NCBI RefSeq assembly: GCF_000255455.1
Contig: NZ_JH621251.1
Location: 62,001 to 126,000 of the forward strand
From: Aquimarina agarilytica ZC1
GTDB taxonomy: Bacteria > Bacteroidota > Bacteroidia > Flavobacteriales > Flavobacteriaceae
Length of the DNA stretch: 64,000 nucleotides
Reading direction: 5' to 3'
Shown here: piece after piece, positions 43,821-53,149 of the stretch
Position numbering within the stretch: the stretch's first letter is position 1
Layout: every line of letters begins with the position of its first letter
Notes under the pieces: model-generated
Told to the model about the DNA's origin: nothing
Databases searched by the model: none
What the model saw: only the letters and a program-made list of their open reading frames with translations
Program-made: the position numbers and the translations under genes

Positions 43821-45071
43821 ATGTATTCTAAGTCTTTGTCATTTTTATTTACACTACTTTCTTTTTTTTATATGCTTTCGCAAGAAGCAACTGAAGTAGC
43901 TCCACCAGAATATATTAAAACAATTCAATTTGTTCAAAATGGCGAAAACAAAAATGGCACACCTCTAATTGAGCTTGGTACTCGTTTTGAAATCAACTTT
44001 GATGACATTATTGGAGACGAAGCCTTTTACTATTACAAGATCAGCTATTACAATTTTGATTGGACACCAACCATTCTTTCAAAAAATGAATATCTAGATG
44101 GAATTGACAACATACTTTTACAGGATACCGAAAATTCCTTAAACAGCCTTCAAATATACACACATTACAAAATGCAAATACCTAACAGTAGCACTCGTGC
44201 TCTTAAAAAAAGTGGTAATTACATTTTTGAACTTTATAACGACAATGAAGAATTGGTTTTTTCAAAAAAATTCATAGTCTACCAAAAAGGAGCCACTATA
44301 CAAGCTAATGTAAAACGATCTAGAGATTTTAATTTTTTAAACAAAAAACAAGTAGTACAATTTAGCATTAACTCCAATGAACTTATTGTTAACCCTAAAA
44401 AGAATTTAAAAACACTTATTTTACAAAATAACAATTTAAAAACTGCCATTACCAATTTAAAATCACAATATACTATTGGTAATAAATTCATTTACAGATA
44501 CGACAAGGAAACTAGCTTTTGGGGCGGGAATGAATATTGGAATTTTGATAATAAAGATGTGAGAAATGCCACAGTAAACATTAGTCATATTGAATTAAAA
44601 GACATCTATCATAATTACTTGTATGCACACTCCAACAGATCAAATCAAGTGTATACTTTTTTCCCGGATGTAAACGGAAATTTTGTTGTCCGCAATATTG
44701 ATGCACAAAATAGTGATATTGAAGCCGAATATGTATGGCTTCATTTTAAATTAAAAACAGCCAACGTAGGCAACAAAGAAATTCATCTTTATGGAAATTT
44801 CAACAACTTTACTACCGATCAAAGTACGCTACTAACTTACAATAAAGAAGAGCGTGCTTATATTGGAAAACGCTTATTTAAACAAGGTTTTTACAACTTT
44901 AAATACGTTACAAAAGACAAAAATGGAATTATAGACGAAAATGCGATTTGCGGCAATTTTGACAAAACAGAAAATGAATATATAATCATTGCTTACTACC
45001 GCGCTCCGAATAGCAGAAACGATAGTATTATAGGAATTGGAAGCACGAATTCCGCTAATATTACCAATTAA
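43821..45071 (+). CDS. type IX secretion system Plug protein (DUF5103)
   Basis: Periplasmic DUF5103 protein. In Flavobacterium johnsoniae the homologue was seen as the Plug that closes the SprA translocon from the periplasm. 416 residues; signal peptide at about 1-20 (FFYMLSQ), then beta-rich domains with YKISYYNFDWTPTILSKNEYLDGIDN, which is diagnostic. No enzyme motif. The sprA gene is not in this window. It lies divergently beside nqrA and 108 bases before apaG. Confidence 0.85.
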   Translation: MYSKSLSFLFTLLSFFYMLSQEATEVAPPEYIKTIQFVQNGENKNGTPLIELGTRFEINFDDIIGDEAFYYYKISYYNFDWTPTILSKNEYLDGIDNILLQDTENSLNSLQIYTHYKMQIPNSSTRALKKSGNYIFELYNDNEELVFSKKFIVYQKGATIQANVKRSRDFNFLNKKQVVQFSINSNELIVNPKKNLKTLILQNNNLKTAITNLKSQYTIGNKFIYRYDKETSFWGGNEYWNFDNKDVRNATVNISHIELKDIYHNYLYAHSNRSNQVYTFFPDVNGNFVVRNIDAQNSDIEAEYVWLHFKLKTANVGNKEIHLYGNFNNFTTDQSTLLTYNKEERAYIGKRLFKQGFYNFKYVTKDKNGIIDENAICGNFDKTENEYIIIAYYRAPNSRNDSIIGIGSTNSANITN

Positions 45072-45179
45072 TAGCCTTGTACCCTTTTTCACACTTATAG
45101 ATTTACTAAAAACACTGGTTGTTTTTACAAAATTCACTATATTGTATGCTCAAATTAATAGTGTTAGGTAATTTGGGTT

Positions 45180-45566
45180 ATGGTACAACAAGTTACAAGT
45201 GGGATAAAAATATCTGTCGAAACTAATTTCGAAGGGACGTTCTATAAGAACTATAAAATTCACTTTGCCTTTGGTTATCGTGTTACCATTGAAAACCAAA
45301 GTAAAGATTCCGTTCAACTTACATCTCGATTTTGGAAAATTAAAGATGCCTTAAACAACACTGAAATTGTAGAAGGCGAAGGAGTTGTTGGTAAAAAACC
45401 CGTACTAAGACCCGGAGAATCTCACACCTATTCAAGCGGATGCCTTTTATCATCTCCCTTTGGTTCGATGGATGGCTATTACAACATGATCAACTTTACT
45501 TCTACCAAAAAGTTTAAGGTTATTATACCTTCTTTTAAGCTGAGCGCTCCTTTTGCTATTAATTAA
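45180..45566 (+). CDS. apaG: ApaG protein
   Basis: 128 residues, the size of the family. A single immunoglobulin/fibronectin-like domain with the conserved YRVTIENQ, LTSRFWKIKDA, EGEGVVGKKPVLRPGESHTYSSG and GSMDGYY segments. Cytosolic; the family was linked to Co2+ and Mg2+ efflux and diadenosine-polyphosphate metabolism, but its molecular activity is unclear. It probably follows the Plug gene on one transcript. Confidence 0.95.
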   Translation: MVQQVTSGIKISVETNFEGTFYKNYKIHFAFGYRVTIENQSKDSVQLTSRFWKIKDALNNTEIVEGEGVVGKKPVLRPGESHTYSSGCLLSSPFGSMDGYYNMINFTSTKKFKVIIPSFKLSAPFAIN

Positions 45567-45792
45567 ATAGTACATTAAAAAATCTACTTAAAACTAACAT
45601 TCGTTTTACTACAAGCAACTTTGTTATTTTCTTAATCAAGAATTAGCATTTTCAAGCCTTCATTTTAATTAATTCTTTATCAAAAAAATCATAAATTATA
45701 CTTTTCTAAAAAATTAACAAATAACCCCACACAATTTCATTTATGTAGTTGATTTGAGTAATTTTAATGAAACTCAATTTTACAACAACACA

Positions 45793-47940
45793 ATGAATTC
45801 ACTCAAATTAATTTTACTCGCCACATTAGCAGTAGTGCCTTTCAAGAAAAGTATTAAAGCACAAACATTAAAAAAAGGAAACATTACCGTGAATTACCCC
45901 AACACAAAAAAAGTAGATAGCATAGACACCTATTTTGACACCAAAGTTAAAGATCCTTATCGCTGGCTTGAAGATGATAGAAGCGCAGAAACCGAAAAAT
46001 GGGTGAATACACAAAATAAAACCACCTTTAGTTATTTAGAAAAAATTCCCTACAGAGAAACACTTCGCAAACGCCTTGAAAAATTATGGAATTACGAAAA
46101 AATAACTGCCCCATTTAAAGAAGGAAAATATACTTATTATTACAAAAATAATGGACTCCAAAATCAATATGTGCTTTATCAAAAAAAAGATCAAAATAGT
46201 GATGAAGTTTTTTTAGATCCAAATACTTTTACTAAAGACGGTACCACATCCCTATCATCTATCAATTTTTCAAAAGATGGAAGTCTAGCTGCTTATGCCA
46301 TATCAGAAGGCGGAAGCGATTGGCGAAAAGTAATTACTATTGACACCGAATCAAAAAAAATCATTGAAGATACGCTAGTCGATATTAAATTTAGCGGTAT
46401 TTCCTGGAAAGGAAATGAAGGCTTTTATTACTCAAGTTATGACAAACCTGACGGCAGCGAATTATCTGCAAAAACGGATCAGCACAAATTATACTACCAC
46501 AAATTAGGAACTCCTCAAACGTCTGATGTCGTAATTTACGGTGGAAATGATATTGAAAAGCATCGTTATGTTGGGGGATACTTAACCGAAGACGAAAAGT
46601 TTTTAGTAATCACTGCTGCTAAATCCACTTCGGGAAATAAGTTATTTATCAAAGACCTTACTACCCCTAATAGTAAATTAGTTTGTATTATCGATAATTT
46701 TGATTCCGACAGCTATGTAATAGATAATAAAGACACAAAACTATACATTAGCACCAACAAAAATGCACCAAATAAAAAAATTGTTACGGTAGATGCTTCA
46801 AATCCTTTGCCAGAAAATTGGAAAGATCTTATTCCCGAAACAGAAAACGTCCTTTCTGCAAATATTGGAGGTGGTTATTTTTTCACAGAATACACCGTAG
46901 ATGCTATTTCCAAAGTATATCAATATGATTATAACGGCAAATTAATACGTGAAATTAAACTCCCCGGTATAGGAAGCGCTAGTGGATTTAGCGCCAAAAA
47001 TACAGATAAAGAATTGTATTTCAACTTCACTAATTACAACACTCCATGGTGTACTTACAAATACAATATTGAAACTGGAAAGTATAACGAATATTGGAAA
47101 CCTAAAATTGATTTTGATTCTGAAAAATATGAATCCAAACAAGTTTTTTACACCTCTAAGGACGGGACTAAAATCCCAATGATTATTACACACAAAAAGG
47201 GAATCAAACTTGATGGCAAAAACCCAACAATCCTATACGGTTATGGAGGCTTTAATATTAGCCTCACCCCAAGTTTTAGCACGCCCAATTCGGTTTGGCT
47301 AGAACAAGGAGGTATTTATGCTGTTGCCAATTTACGTGGCGGTGGTGAATATGGTAAAAAATGGCATGTAGCTGGAACTAAATTAAAAAAACAAAATGTA
47401 TTTGACGATTTTGCAGCTGCTGCTCATTTTTTAACATCAGAAAAATACACTTCTTCCGATTATTTAGCTATACGAGGAGGAAGCAATGGAGGCCTTTTAG
47501 TTGGTGCCACATTGACTCAGCAACCCAATTTAGCTAAAGTTGCCATTTGTCAAGTAGGAGTTTTAGACATGCTACGCTACCATACTTTTACAGCTGGTGC
47601 CGGTTGGGCCTATGATTATGGAACTGCCGAAGAGAGTAAAGAAATGTTTGAATACCTAAAAAAATACTCTCCCTTACACAATGTTAAACAAGGAATTGAA
47701 TACCCTGCCACATTAGTGACTACAGGTGATCATGATGATCGCGTGGTACCTGCACATAGTTTTAAATTTGCTGCTACATTACAAGAATATCAAACAGGTA
47801 TTAATCCAGCCTTAATTCGTATTGAAACTAATGCAGGACACGGAGCAGGAACTCCAATAAGTAAAACTATAGAACAATATGCAGATATATTTGCTTTTAG
47901 TCTGTTTAATATGGGAATTAAAACAATTCAAAAGCTTTAA
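45793..47940 (+). CDS. prolyl oligopeptidase-family serine peptidase (S9A)
   Basis: 715 residues from ATG 45793; a TTG at 45754 gives a longer frame without support. The N-terminal segment (MNSLKLILLATLAVVP...IKAQ) is a signal peptide, so the enzyme is periplasmic or outer-membrane associated. A seven-bladed propeller covers about 70-430. The catalytic domain has GGSNGGLL with Ser 564, DHDDRVV with the Asp, and AGHGAG with His 683. Cleaves peptides after proline. It ends in a bidirectional hairpin. Confidence 0.93.
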   Translation: MNSLKLILLATLAVVPFKKSIKAQTLKKGNITVNYPNTKKVDSIDTYFDTKVKDPYRWLEDDRSAETEKWVNTQNKTTFSYLEKIPYRETLRKRLEKLWNYEKITAPFKEGKYTYYYKNNGLQNQYVLYQKKDQNSDEVFLDPNTFTKDGTTSLSSINFSKDGSLAAYAISEGGSDWRKVITIDTESKKIIEDTLVDIKFSGISWKGNEGFYYSSYDKPDGSELSAKTDQHKLYYHKLGTPQTSDVVIYGGNDIEKHRYVGGYLTEDEKFLVITAAKSTSGNKLFIKDLTTPNSKLVCIIDNFDSDSYVIDNKDTKLYISTNKNAPNKKIVTVDASNPLPENWKDLIPETENVLSANIGGGYFFTEYTVDAISKVYQYDYNGKLIREIKLPGIGSASGFSAKNTDKELYFNFTNYNTPWCTYKYNIETGKYNEYWKPKIDFDSEKYESKQVFYTSKDGTKIPMIITHKKGIKLDGKNPTILYGYGGFNISLTPSFSTPNSVWLEQGGIYAVANLRGGGEYGKKWHVAGTKLKKQNVFDDFAAAAHFLTSEKYTSSDYLAIRGGSNGGLLVGATLTQQPNLAKVAICQVGVLDMLRYHTFTAGAGWAYDYGTAEESKEMFEYLKKYSPLHNVKQGIEYPATLVTTGDHDDRVVPAHSFKFAATLQEYQTGINPALIRIETNAGHGAGTPISKTIEQYADIFAFSLFNMGIKTIQKL

Positions 47941-47950
47941 AAAATAGAAC

Positions 47951-47980
47951 GCGAGTTATAGACATCAATCTATAACTCGC
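47951..47980. terminator. hairpin between convergent genes
   Basis: 12-bp perfect stem (GCGAGTTATAGA and complement) with a 6-base loop. Without a long T run, it may act as a bidirectional terminator of the peptidase gene and the next gene. Confidence 0.6.
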
Positions 47981-47991
47981 TCTAATATATT

Positions 47992-48960
47992 TCATATCAC
48001 ATCAAACCTGTAAGTTATGCCCGCCTGCATTATGTGACAATAACTACAATTGGAATCATAAACAAACTCATAATTTTCATTGATATCAAAGCCTGATTTA
48101 TTTACAATAAATTCTCCTTCAAAATCTTTACAAAAATTAGGGGTGTATCTTTTTATTACATACCTATCCTCTAGTTCTGTAGCTTCAATTTCAAAATAAG
48201 CGCTAGCCCCTATACCTGATAATAATTGGGCTTTCCCCTTTGTCTTTTTAAGGCTTTTACTTGCAAGCTTTGGAATCCTAGGATCAAAATAATTTGTTAA
48301 ATTTTCCTTCAACATATAACCATCGTACTCCCCTACTTTCCCATGTAACACTTTATATATTTTACCTCCATTAGCTCCATATTTTACATTACCTAATGGA
48401 CTTGGAGTAAACGAACTATTACGTTTTAAAACTTTTATTATTTTTTTATCTGTTGAAGAATTTATCAATGTATCCGCCACTAAACGTGAGCAATTACTAC
48501 CTACATTACCAAAAGTTAAATAAGGAACACTTCCTTGGTCCTGTAAACTATTTAAAAAGTTAATCGCCTTACTATAATCAATATCATGACAGACTGAAGC
48601 TACCAAACGCCCACTTCCATGTGTTTTTTCTGGATGCGCATCTAACCACAATAAAATAGCTTCAATATTTTCAACATGACCTGAACTTGATATTTCTGCC
48701 TTAAAAGGTACTTTCAATTCCACATCTGTTTTGGCACTTCGCACTCTACCTTTTCCCAAAGGAGTAATGTAACGACCAAAATCAAAATACTGAATAGCAC
48801 CTGTTGCATTTTCAATTAACAATAAAATAGCGTGCCCAGCTTTAATATACTTTTTCCTTCCCAGTCCTACTAATGGAAAAAAATAGTTCAACACCTTTTC
48901 TTCTGAGTAACGAACAAAAGTATCAGGAAAAGCAATGGGGATAATTTTACCTGTATTCAA
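47992..48960 (-). CDS. conserved protein of possible permuted papain fold (DUF6695-like)
   Basis: 322 residues, no signal peptide. The N-terminal part has AGHAILLLIENATGAIQYFDFGRY, giving H43, and the middle has GNVGSNCSRLVADTL, giving C157. A GHxxL motif followed by NCxxL is the order seen in permuted NlpC/P60-type papain-like proteins, which cut peptides or lipids. The family name DUF6695 is recalled, not searched. It is followed 6 bases upstream by the NRDE-family gene on the same strand, so the pair is probably co-transcribed. Confidence 0.6.
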   Translation of the reverse strand: MNTGKIIPIAFPDTFVRYSEEKVLNYFFPLVGLGRKKYIKAGHAILLLIENATGAIQYFDFGRYITPLGKGRVRSAKTDVELKVPFKAEISSSGHVENIEAILLWLDAHPEKTHGSGRLVASVCHDIDYSKAINFLNSLQDQGSVPYLTFGNVGSNCSRLVADTLINSSTDKKIIKVLKRNSSFTPSPLGNVKYGANGGKIYKVLHGKVGEYDGYMLKENLTNYFDPRIPKLASKSLKKTKGKAQLLSGIGASAYFEIEATELEDRYVIKRYTPNFCKDFEGEFIVNKSGFDINENYEFVYDSNCSYCHIMQAGITYRFDVI

Positions 48961-48965
48961 GGATT

Positions 48966-49685
48966 TTAGATATTTACTGTTTCAAAGGATTTTTGAAACA
49001 CCTTATTAATCACTAAATCTTCATATCGCATTTGCAAATCCCGATCACCAGCGCATACCTGAGTAATACTACGAGTTTGTAGATCACCTCGTTTTATTTG
49101 CAAATCGTAATATTCATTTCCTATTCCTCCATTTTTATGAAAATGAATCAAGGAATCTTTATCTATACTATTATTTAACTTAAAATCGGCCAACCAATCT
49201 TTACGCATTTGTTTCATTTCATCGGTATACAAAGTTGATGAGGACCATATATGCATATGAGATGTCGCCAATTTTCTGATATGTTTCTTAGAGCCATCCC
49301 AAACCAACTCATAAAATTTTAATTCAGAATTCCAATCTACACCTACTAAAGTAAAAGGCTCCAAGCCTTCACAATTATAATTTTGCATAGCTTCCCATAA
49401 ATTACCTTCCGTAAGGATATCAGTAACTACCACTCCACGACTATGTCTGTAATTATGGGCTTTTACATGATTTTTATAACCTCCGTTCAATAAACAAATC
49501 ATTGTTTGTTCATCACTAGCAGCTATCCATGTCCCTCCAGCCACTTCATCTTTAGGGTATAGAAGTCTTTTCCCACCTTGCGCATAACTTGCTATAGGTA
49601 GTGTTTTACGACCTATGGCTTCGTCACGGTTGGAAGTTAATATGAAACTATTTTTATTTAAAGAAACTAAAGTAACTGTACACAT
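48966..49685 (-). CDS. NRDE-family (TANGO2-like) protein
   Basis: 239 residues with the diagnostic N-terminal MCTVTLVSLNKNSFILTSNRDEA: catalytic-type Cys 2 and the NRDE motif. NRDE proteins are related to N-terminal nucleophile hydrolases; TANGO2 members bind haem or lipids. Precise function is unknown. Co-transcribed with the 47992 gene on positional grounds. A longer frame with additional sense is not available upstream. Confidence 0.88.
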   Translation of the reverse strand: MCTVTLVSLNKNSFILTSNRDEAIGRKTLPIASYAQGGKRLLYPKDEVAGGTWIAASDEQTMICLLNGGYKNHVKAHNYRHSRGVVVTDILTEGNLWEAMQNYNCEGLEPFTLVGVDWNSELKFYELVWDGSKKHIRKLATSHMHIWSSSTLYTDEMKQMRKDWLADFKLNNSIDKDSLIHFHKNGGIGNEYYDLQIKRGDLQTRSITQVCAGDRDLQMRYEDLVINKVFQKSFETVNI

Positions 49686-49738
49686 ATAAATTTATCAGTC
49701 ATTGCAATCTATAACAACTTACAAAAAAATCCTAATTA

Positions 49739-50368
49739 CTACCCCTTATATTTCATGGGTAGATGAACAACTTTTTTGGTTTCAAAAAAGTCTTCTTCAA
49801 AAAAATCGGCTAACAAATATTCTTTAACTGTTGAAAAAACACTCAACTCTTCGGTTAAATCGCCTCCTTTTAAATACAAGATACCATTTTTAAGTTCATG
49901 ATTCGATTTCTTTTTCACATTACTACGTACCCATTTCACAAAATCTGGCATTTTAGTTACTGCTCTACTCACAATAAAATCAAACTGCGTATCAAAAGTT
50001 CCTGCTCGCTTCTGTTCTGCTTTAACATTTGTCAATTCTAAAGCTGTAGCTACTGCATTCACTACTTTTATTTTTTTTGCAATAACATCGCACAAATAAA
50101 AATTAGTCTCAGGAAAAAGAATCGCCAATGGAATTCCTGGAAAACCACCACCTGTACCTACATCCATTACATTAGCTCCTGGCAAAAATTTTTGCACCTT
50201 AGCAATACCCAACGAATGGAGTACATGTCTCTCATAGAGTAAATCTATATCCTTTCTGGAAACTACATTAATTTTAGCATTCCATTCGGCATACAATTCT
50301 TTTAATTTTGTAAACTGATCAATTTGTTCCTCTGTTAAATCTGGAAAATATTTTAATATAATTTGCAT
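49739..50368 (-). CDS. rsmG: 16S rRNA (guanine-527-N7) methyltransferase
   Basis: Methylates G527 of 16S rRNA. About 209 residues with the SAM motif VMDVGTGGGFPGIPLAILFP, FDFIVSRAV and the N-terminal LYERHVLHSL. The start may be 50368 (MQIILKYFP) or 50377 (MTCMQIIL); the first is preferred because a CAAAAATA (TATTTTTG on the minus strand, 50388-50395) box lies about 20 bases ahead. Divergent from the desaturase gene. Confidence 0.95.
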   Translation of the reverse strand: MQIILKYFPDLTEEQIDQFTKLKELYAEWNAKINVVSRKDIDLLYERHVLHSLGIAKVQKFLPGANVMDVGTGGGFPGIPLAILFPETNFYLCDVIAKKIKVVNAVATALELTNVKAEQKRAGTFDTQFDFIVSRAVTKMPDFVKWVRSNVKKKSNHELKNGILYLKGGDLTEELSVFSTVKEYLLADFFEEDFFETKKVVHLPMKYKG

Positions 50369-50387
50369 ACAGGTCATAAATAAGTCA

Positions 50388-50395
50388 CAAAAATA
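50388..50395 (-). promoter_or_regulatory. -7 box TATTTTTG of rsmG
   Basis: Full TAnnTTTG match on the minus strand just ahead of the rsmG start. No clear -33 element. Confidence 0.4.
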
Positions 50396-50421
50396 AGTTT
50401 TAGATTGCTATTTTTAGAAAA

Positions 50422-50456
50422 TTGAGAGGAGTAAAAAATTTAAATACCTATTTTTG
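50422..50456 (+). promoter_or_regulatory. promoter of the desaturase gene
   Basis: TATTTTTG (50449-50456) with a TTG 24 bases upstream (50422-50424). It lies inside the longer open frame and so shows that translation starts further down at 50521. Confidence 0.45.
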
Positions 50457-50520
50457 TTCATTGAATAGGAATTTTAGCTTTAATAAAACATTAACAAAAC
50501 TGTTCCTAAAAAAAACCTCT

Positions 50521-51621
50521 ATGAAAGGAGCTCAAATACGTTTTAGCCGAGTAAATTCTCCTGCTTTTTTTAAAACACTTAACCGCAGAGTAAACACTTA
50601 CTTTAAAGAACAGAATATAAAAAAAACAGGAAATTGGAAGCTACACCTTAAAACTATGGTGATGTTCACCTTATTCACAGCACCCTATTTTTTAATCTTA
50701 CTTAGTCCAATACCACAATGGCTTATGCTAATTTTGTGCGTAATAATGGGTATAGGTATGGCTGGAATAGGCATGAATGTAATGCATGACGGTAATCATG
50801 GTTCTTATTCATCAAAAAGATGGGTAAACAAACTCATGGGATCAAGCATGTATTTTTTAGCCGGAAATGTATACAATTGGCAAGTACAACACAATGTACT
50901 ACACCATACCTATACTAATATACATGGACACGATGAGGATTTAGATGCAGGTCGTATTATTCGATTTAGCAGGCATTCTGATTGGAAATATTTTCACAAA
51001 TTTCAACATATTTACTCCATATTCCTTTATGGGTTACTTACAGTTAATTGGGTAACTACTGTTGATTTTAAACAAACGGCTCGCTATTTAAAGCGTAAAC
51101 TCTCTTATGAAAAATTACCAAATGCATTTAAACAATGGACTACGGTAATCGTTAGTAAAATTCTATACTTCAGCGTATGGATTGTTACACCTATGCTTGT
51201 ATTGGATGTGGCTTGGTATAAAATATTACTTGGCTTTTTTGTAATGCATTATGTTGCAGGACTGATTTTGAGTACCGTTTTTCAATTAGCGCATATTATT
51301 GAAGAAACTGATACTCCATTACCTAGTGAAGAAGGAACCATGAAAAACACCTGGGCAATACATCAATTATTCACTACAACCAATTTTGGAACAAATAATA
51401 AATTTTTAAGTTGGTTTACAGGCGGTTTAAACCACCAAGTGGAGCATCATATTTTTCCAAATATTAGCCATGTACATTATCCTAAAATTTCAAAAATAAT
51501 AAAAGAAACTGCTAAAGAATTTAACCTACCTTACTATGAATATAAGAGTATGGGAAGTGCTTTAGCTGCACATTTTAGACATTTAAAACACTTGGGCATG
51601 AACCCCAATTTAACTTCATAA
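50521..51621 (+). CDS. membrane fatty acid desaturase
   Basis: Introduces a double bond into acyl chains using di-iron chemistry in the cytoplasmic membrane. 366 residues from ATG 50521. Three histidine boxes bind the iron: HDGNHGS (about 91-97), HNVLHHTYTNIHGHDEDLD (about 124-142) and HQVEHHIF (about 310-317). Four membrane segments lie between them. This box pattern is that of acyl-CoA/front-end-like desaturases; position specificity is not determinable. The aminotransferase gene follows after 20 bases on the same strand. Confidence 0.92.
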   Translation: MKGAQIRFSRVNSPAFFKTLNRRVNTYFKEQNIKKTGNWKLHLKTMVMFTLFTAPYFLILLSPIPQWLMLILCVIMGIGMAGIGMNVMHDGNHGSYSSKRWVNKLMGSSMYFLAGNVYNWQVQHNVLHHTYTNIHGHDEDLDAGRIIRFSRHSDWKYFHKFQHIYSIFLYGLLTVNWVTTVDFKQTARYLKRKLSYEKLPNAFKQWTTVIVSKILYFSVWIVTPMLVLDVAWYKILLGFFVMHYVAGLILSTVFQLAHIIEETDTPLPSEEGTMKNTWAIHQLFTTTNFGTNNKFLSWFTGGLNHQVEHHIFPNISHVHYPKISKIIKETAKEFNLPYYEYKSMGSALAAHFRHLKHLGMNPNLTS

Positions 51622-51641
51622 AGCACATAATTTAAATAACA

Positions 51642-52832
51642 ATGAGTAATCAATTATCCGAAAGAATTAATAGTTTAGCACCATCCGCAACACTTGAAAT
51701 GGCTGCTAAGGCGCGTGAATTAAGAGCCGCTGGAAAAGACATTATTGGTCTTAGTTTAGGAGAACCTGACTTTAACACACCTGATTACATAAAAGATGCA
51801 GCCATTCAGGCTGTAAATGATGATTATAATTCCTATACTCCTGTAGATGGATATGGTGAACTAAAGGATGCTATAATCACCAAATTTAAACGAGATAACA
51901 ACTTAAGTTATGAAGCTTCTCAAATTGTAGTTTCTACAGGTGCCAAACAAGCATTATACAATGTAGCTCAAGTATGCCTTAATAAAGGTGATGAAGTTAT
52001 TTTACCTTGTCCTTACTGGGTTAGCTACAGTGATATTGTAAAATTAGCTGATGGTGTTCCTGTCGAAGTAGCCACCTCAATTGATAGTGACTTTAAAATG
52101 ACGCCTGAACAACTTGAAGCTGCTATTACTCCAAAAACTAAAATGCTTTGGTATAGCTCTCCTTGTAACCCAAGTGGATCTATTTATAGTAAAGAGGAAT
52201 TAAGAGCTTTAGCTGATGTATTAAAAAAGCATCCACAAATTGTAGTAGTAAGTGATGAAATTTACGAACACATCAACTACGGAGTTACTGCTCATGCATC
52301 CATGGCTGAGTTTGAAGACATGTATGATCGTACGGTTACTGTTAATGGAGTTGCAAAAGCTTTTGCAATGACAGGATGGAGAATTGGTTATATTGGAGCG
52401 CCTACTTATATAGCACGCGCTTGTAACAAATTACAAGGTCAAGTAACTAGTGGCGCCAACTGTATTGCTCAACGCGCCGTTATAACTGCTTTGGCTGAAC
52501 CGGTTAGCCGTATTCAATACATGGTTGACAAATTTAAAGAGCGTAGAAAATTAATTTTAGGCTTATTAAACGACATTGAAGGATTTAAATGTAATGAGCC
52601 AGAAGGTGCTTTTTATGTATATCCGGATGTTACTGCCTTTTTTGGTAAAACTTTAGGCGGTAAAAAGATCAACAATGCTTCAGAATTTGCTATCTATTTA
52701 CTTGAGGCTGCAAATGTAGCTACAGTTACTGGAGATGCCTTTGGAAACGGAAACTGTATTCGTATTTCATATGCGGCAAGTGAAGCACAAATCATCGAAG
52801 CCATAAAACGCATTAAAGAAGCGGTTAGCTAA
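51642..52832 (+). CDS. aspartate-type aminotransferase (fold type I, PLP)
   Basis: 396 residues. Transfers amino groups using PLP in the cytoplasm. The Schiff-base lysine is K239 in VAKAFAMTGWRIGY, the PLP-contacting D205 and Y208 are in SDEIYEH, and CNPSGS (about 175-180) binds the cofactor. This fits the subgroup Ibeta aspartate/prephenate aminotransferases. Transcribed with or just after the desaturase and ended by a clear terminator. Confidence 0.92.
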   Translation: MSNQLSERINSLAPSATLEMAAKARELRAAGKDIIGLSLGEPDFNTPDYIKDAAIQAVNDDYNSYTPVDGYGELKDAIITKFKRDNNLSYEASQIVVSTGAKQALYNVAQVCLNKGDEVILPCPYWVSYSDIVKLADGVPVEVATSIDSDFKMTPEQLEAAITPKTKMLWYSSPCNPSGSIYSKEELRALADVLKKHPQIVVVSDEIYEHINYGVTAHASMAEFEDMYDRTVTVNGVAKAFAMTGWRIGYIGAPTYIARACNKLQGQVTSGANCIAQRAVITALAEPVSRIQYMVDKFKERRKLILGLLNDIEGFKCNEPEGAFYVYPDVTAFFGKTLGGKKINNASEFAIYLLEAANVATVTGDAFGNGNCIRISYAASEAQIIEAIKRIKEAVS

Positions 52833-52855
52833 ATTAAGCTTTTTATAAAAATTTT

Positions 52856-52885
52856 AAAAAACCATCCTTTTAAGGGTGGTTTTTT
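52856..52885 (+). terminator. terminator after the aminotransferase gene
   Basis: 12-bp stem (AAAAAACCATCC with GGGTGGTTTTTT, one G-T pair) and a 6-base loop, ending in a T run. Confidence 0.85.
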
Positions 52886-53149
52886 GTATCCGAGGCTTAC
52901 ATTATAACAATTCTTAGGAAACTTCAAACACAAACTTAATCAAAAAACAAATTTACCCGAAAACTTAAAATTCAACTTTATAATCACAAAATAAATCAAT
53001 ATTAATTATAAAAAGGACTAAAAAGTGCAAATAAAATGTTTTCGTTACAATTTGATAATCTAAAATTCTCTTTTTATTTACATTAAAAGAAGCAAGTACC
53101 TACATCTAACTAGTAAATTTGAGTAATTTTTTTTACTCAAAACTTTACT
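52886..53149. other. intergenic promoter region of the Oar-like receptor
   Basis: AT-rich spacer of 264 bases. A TAAATTTG -7 box lies at 53114-53121. A 9-bp hairpin (TTTGAGTAA - TTTTTT - TTACTCAAA, 53118-53141) overlaps it and reaches to within 8 bases of the start codon, so it could mask the translation start or be an operator. Nothing else is seen. Confidence 0.45.
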
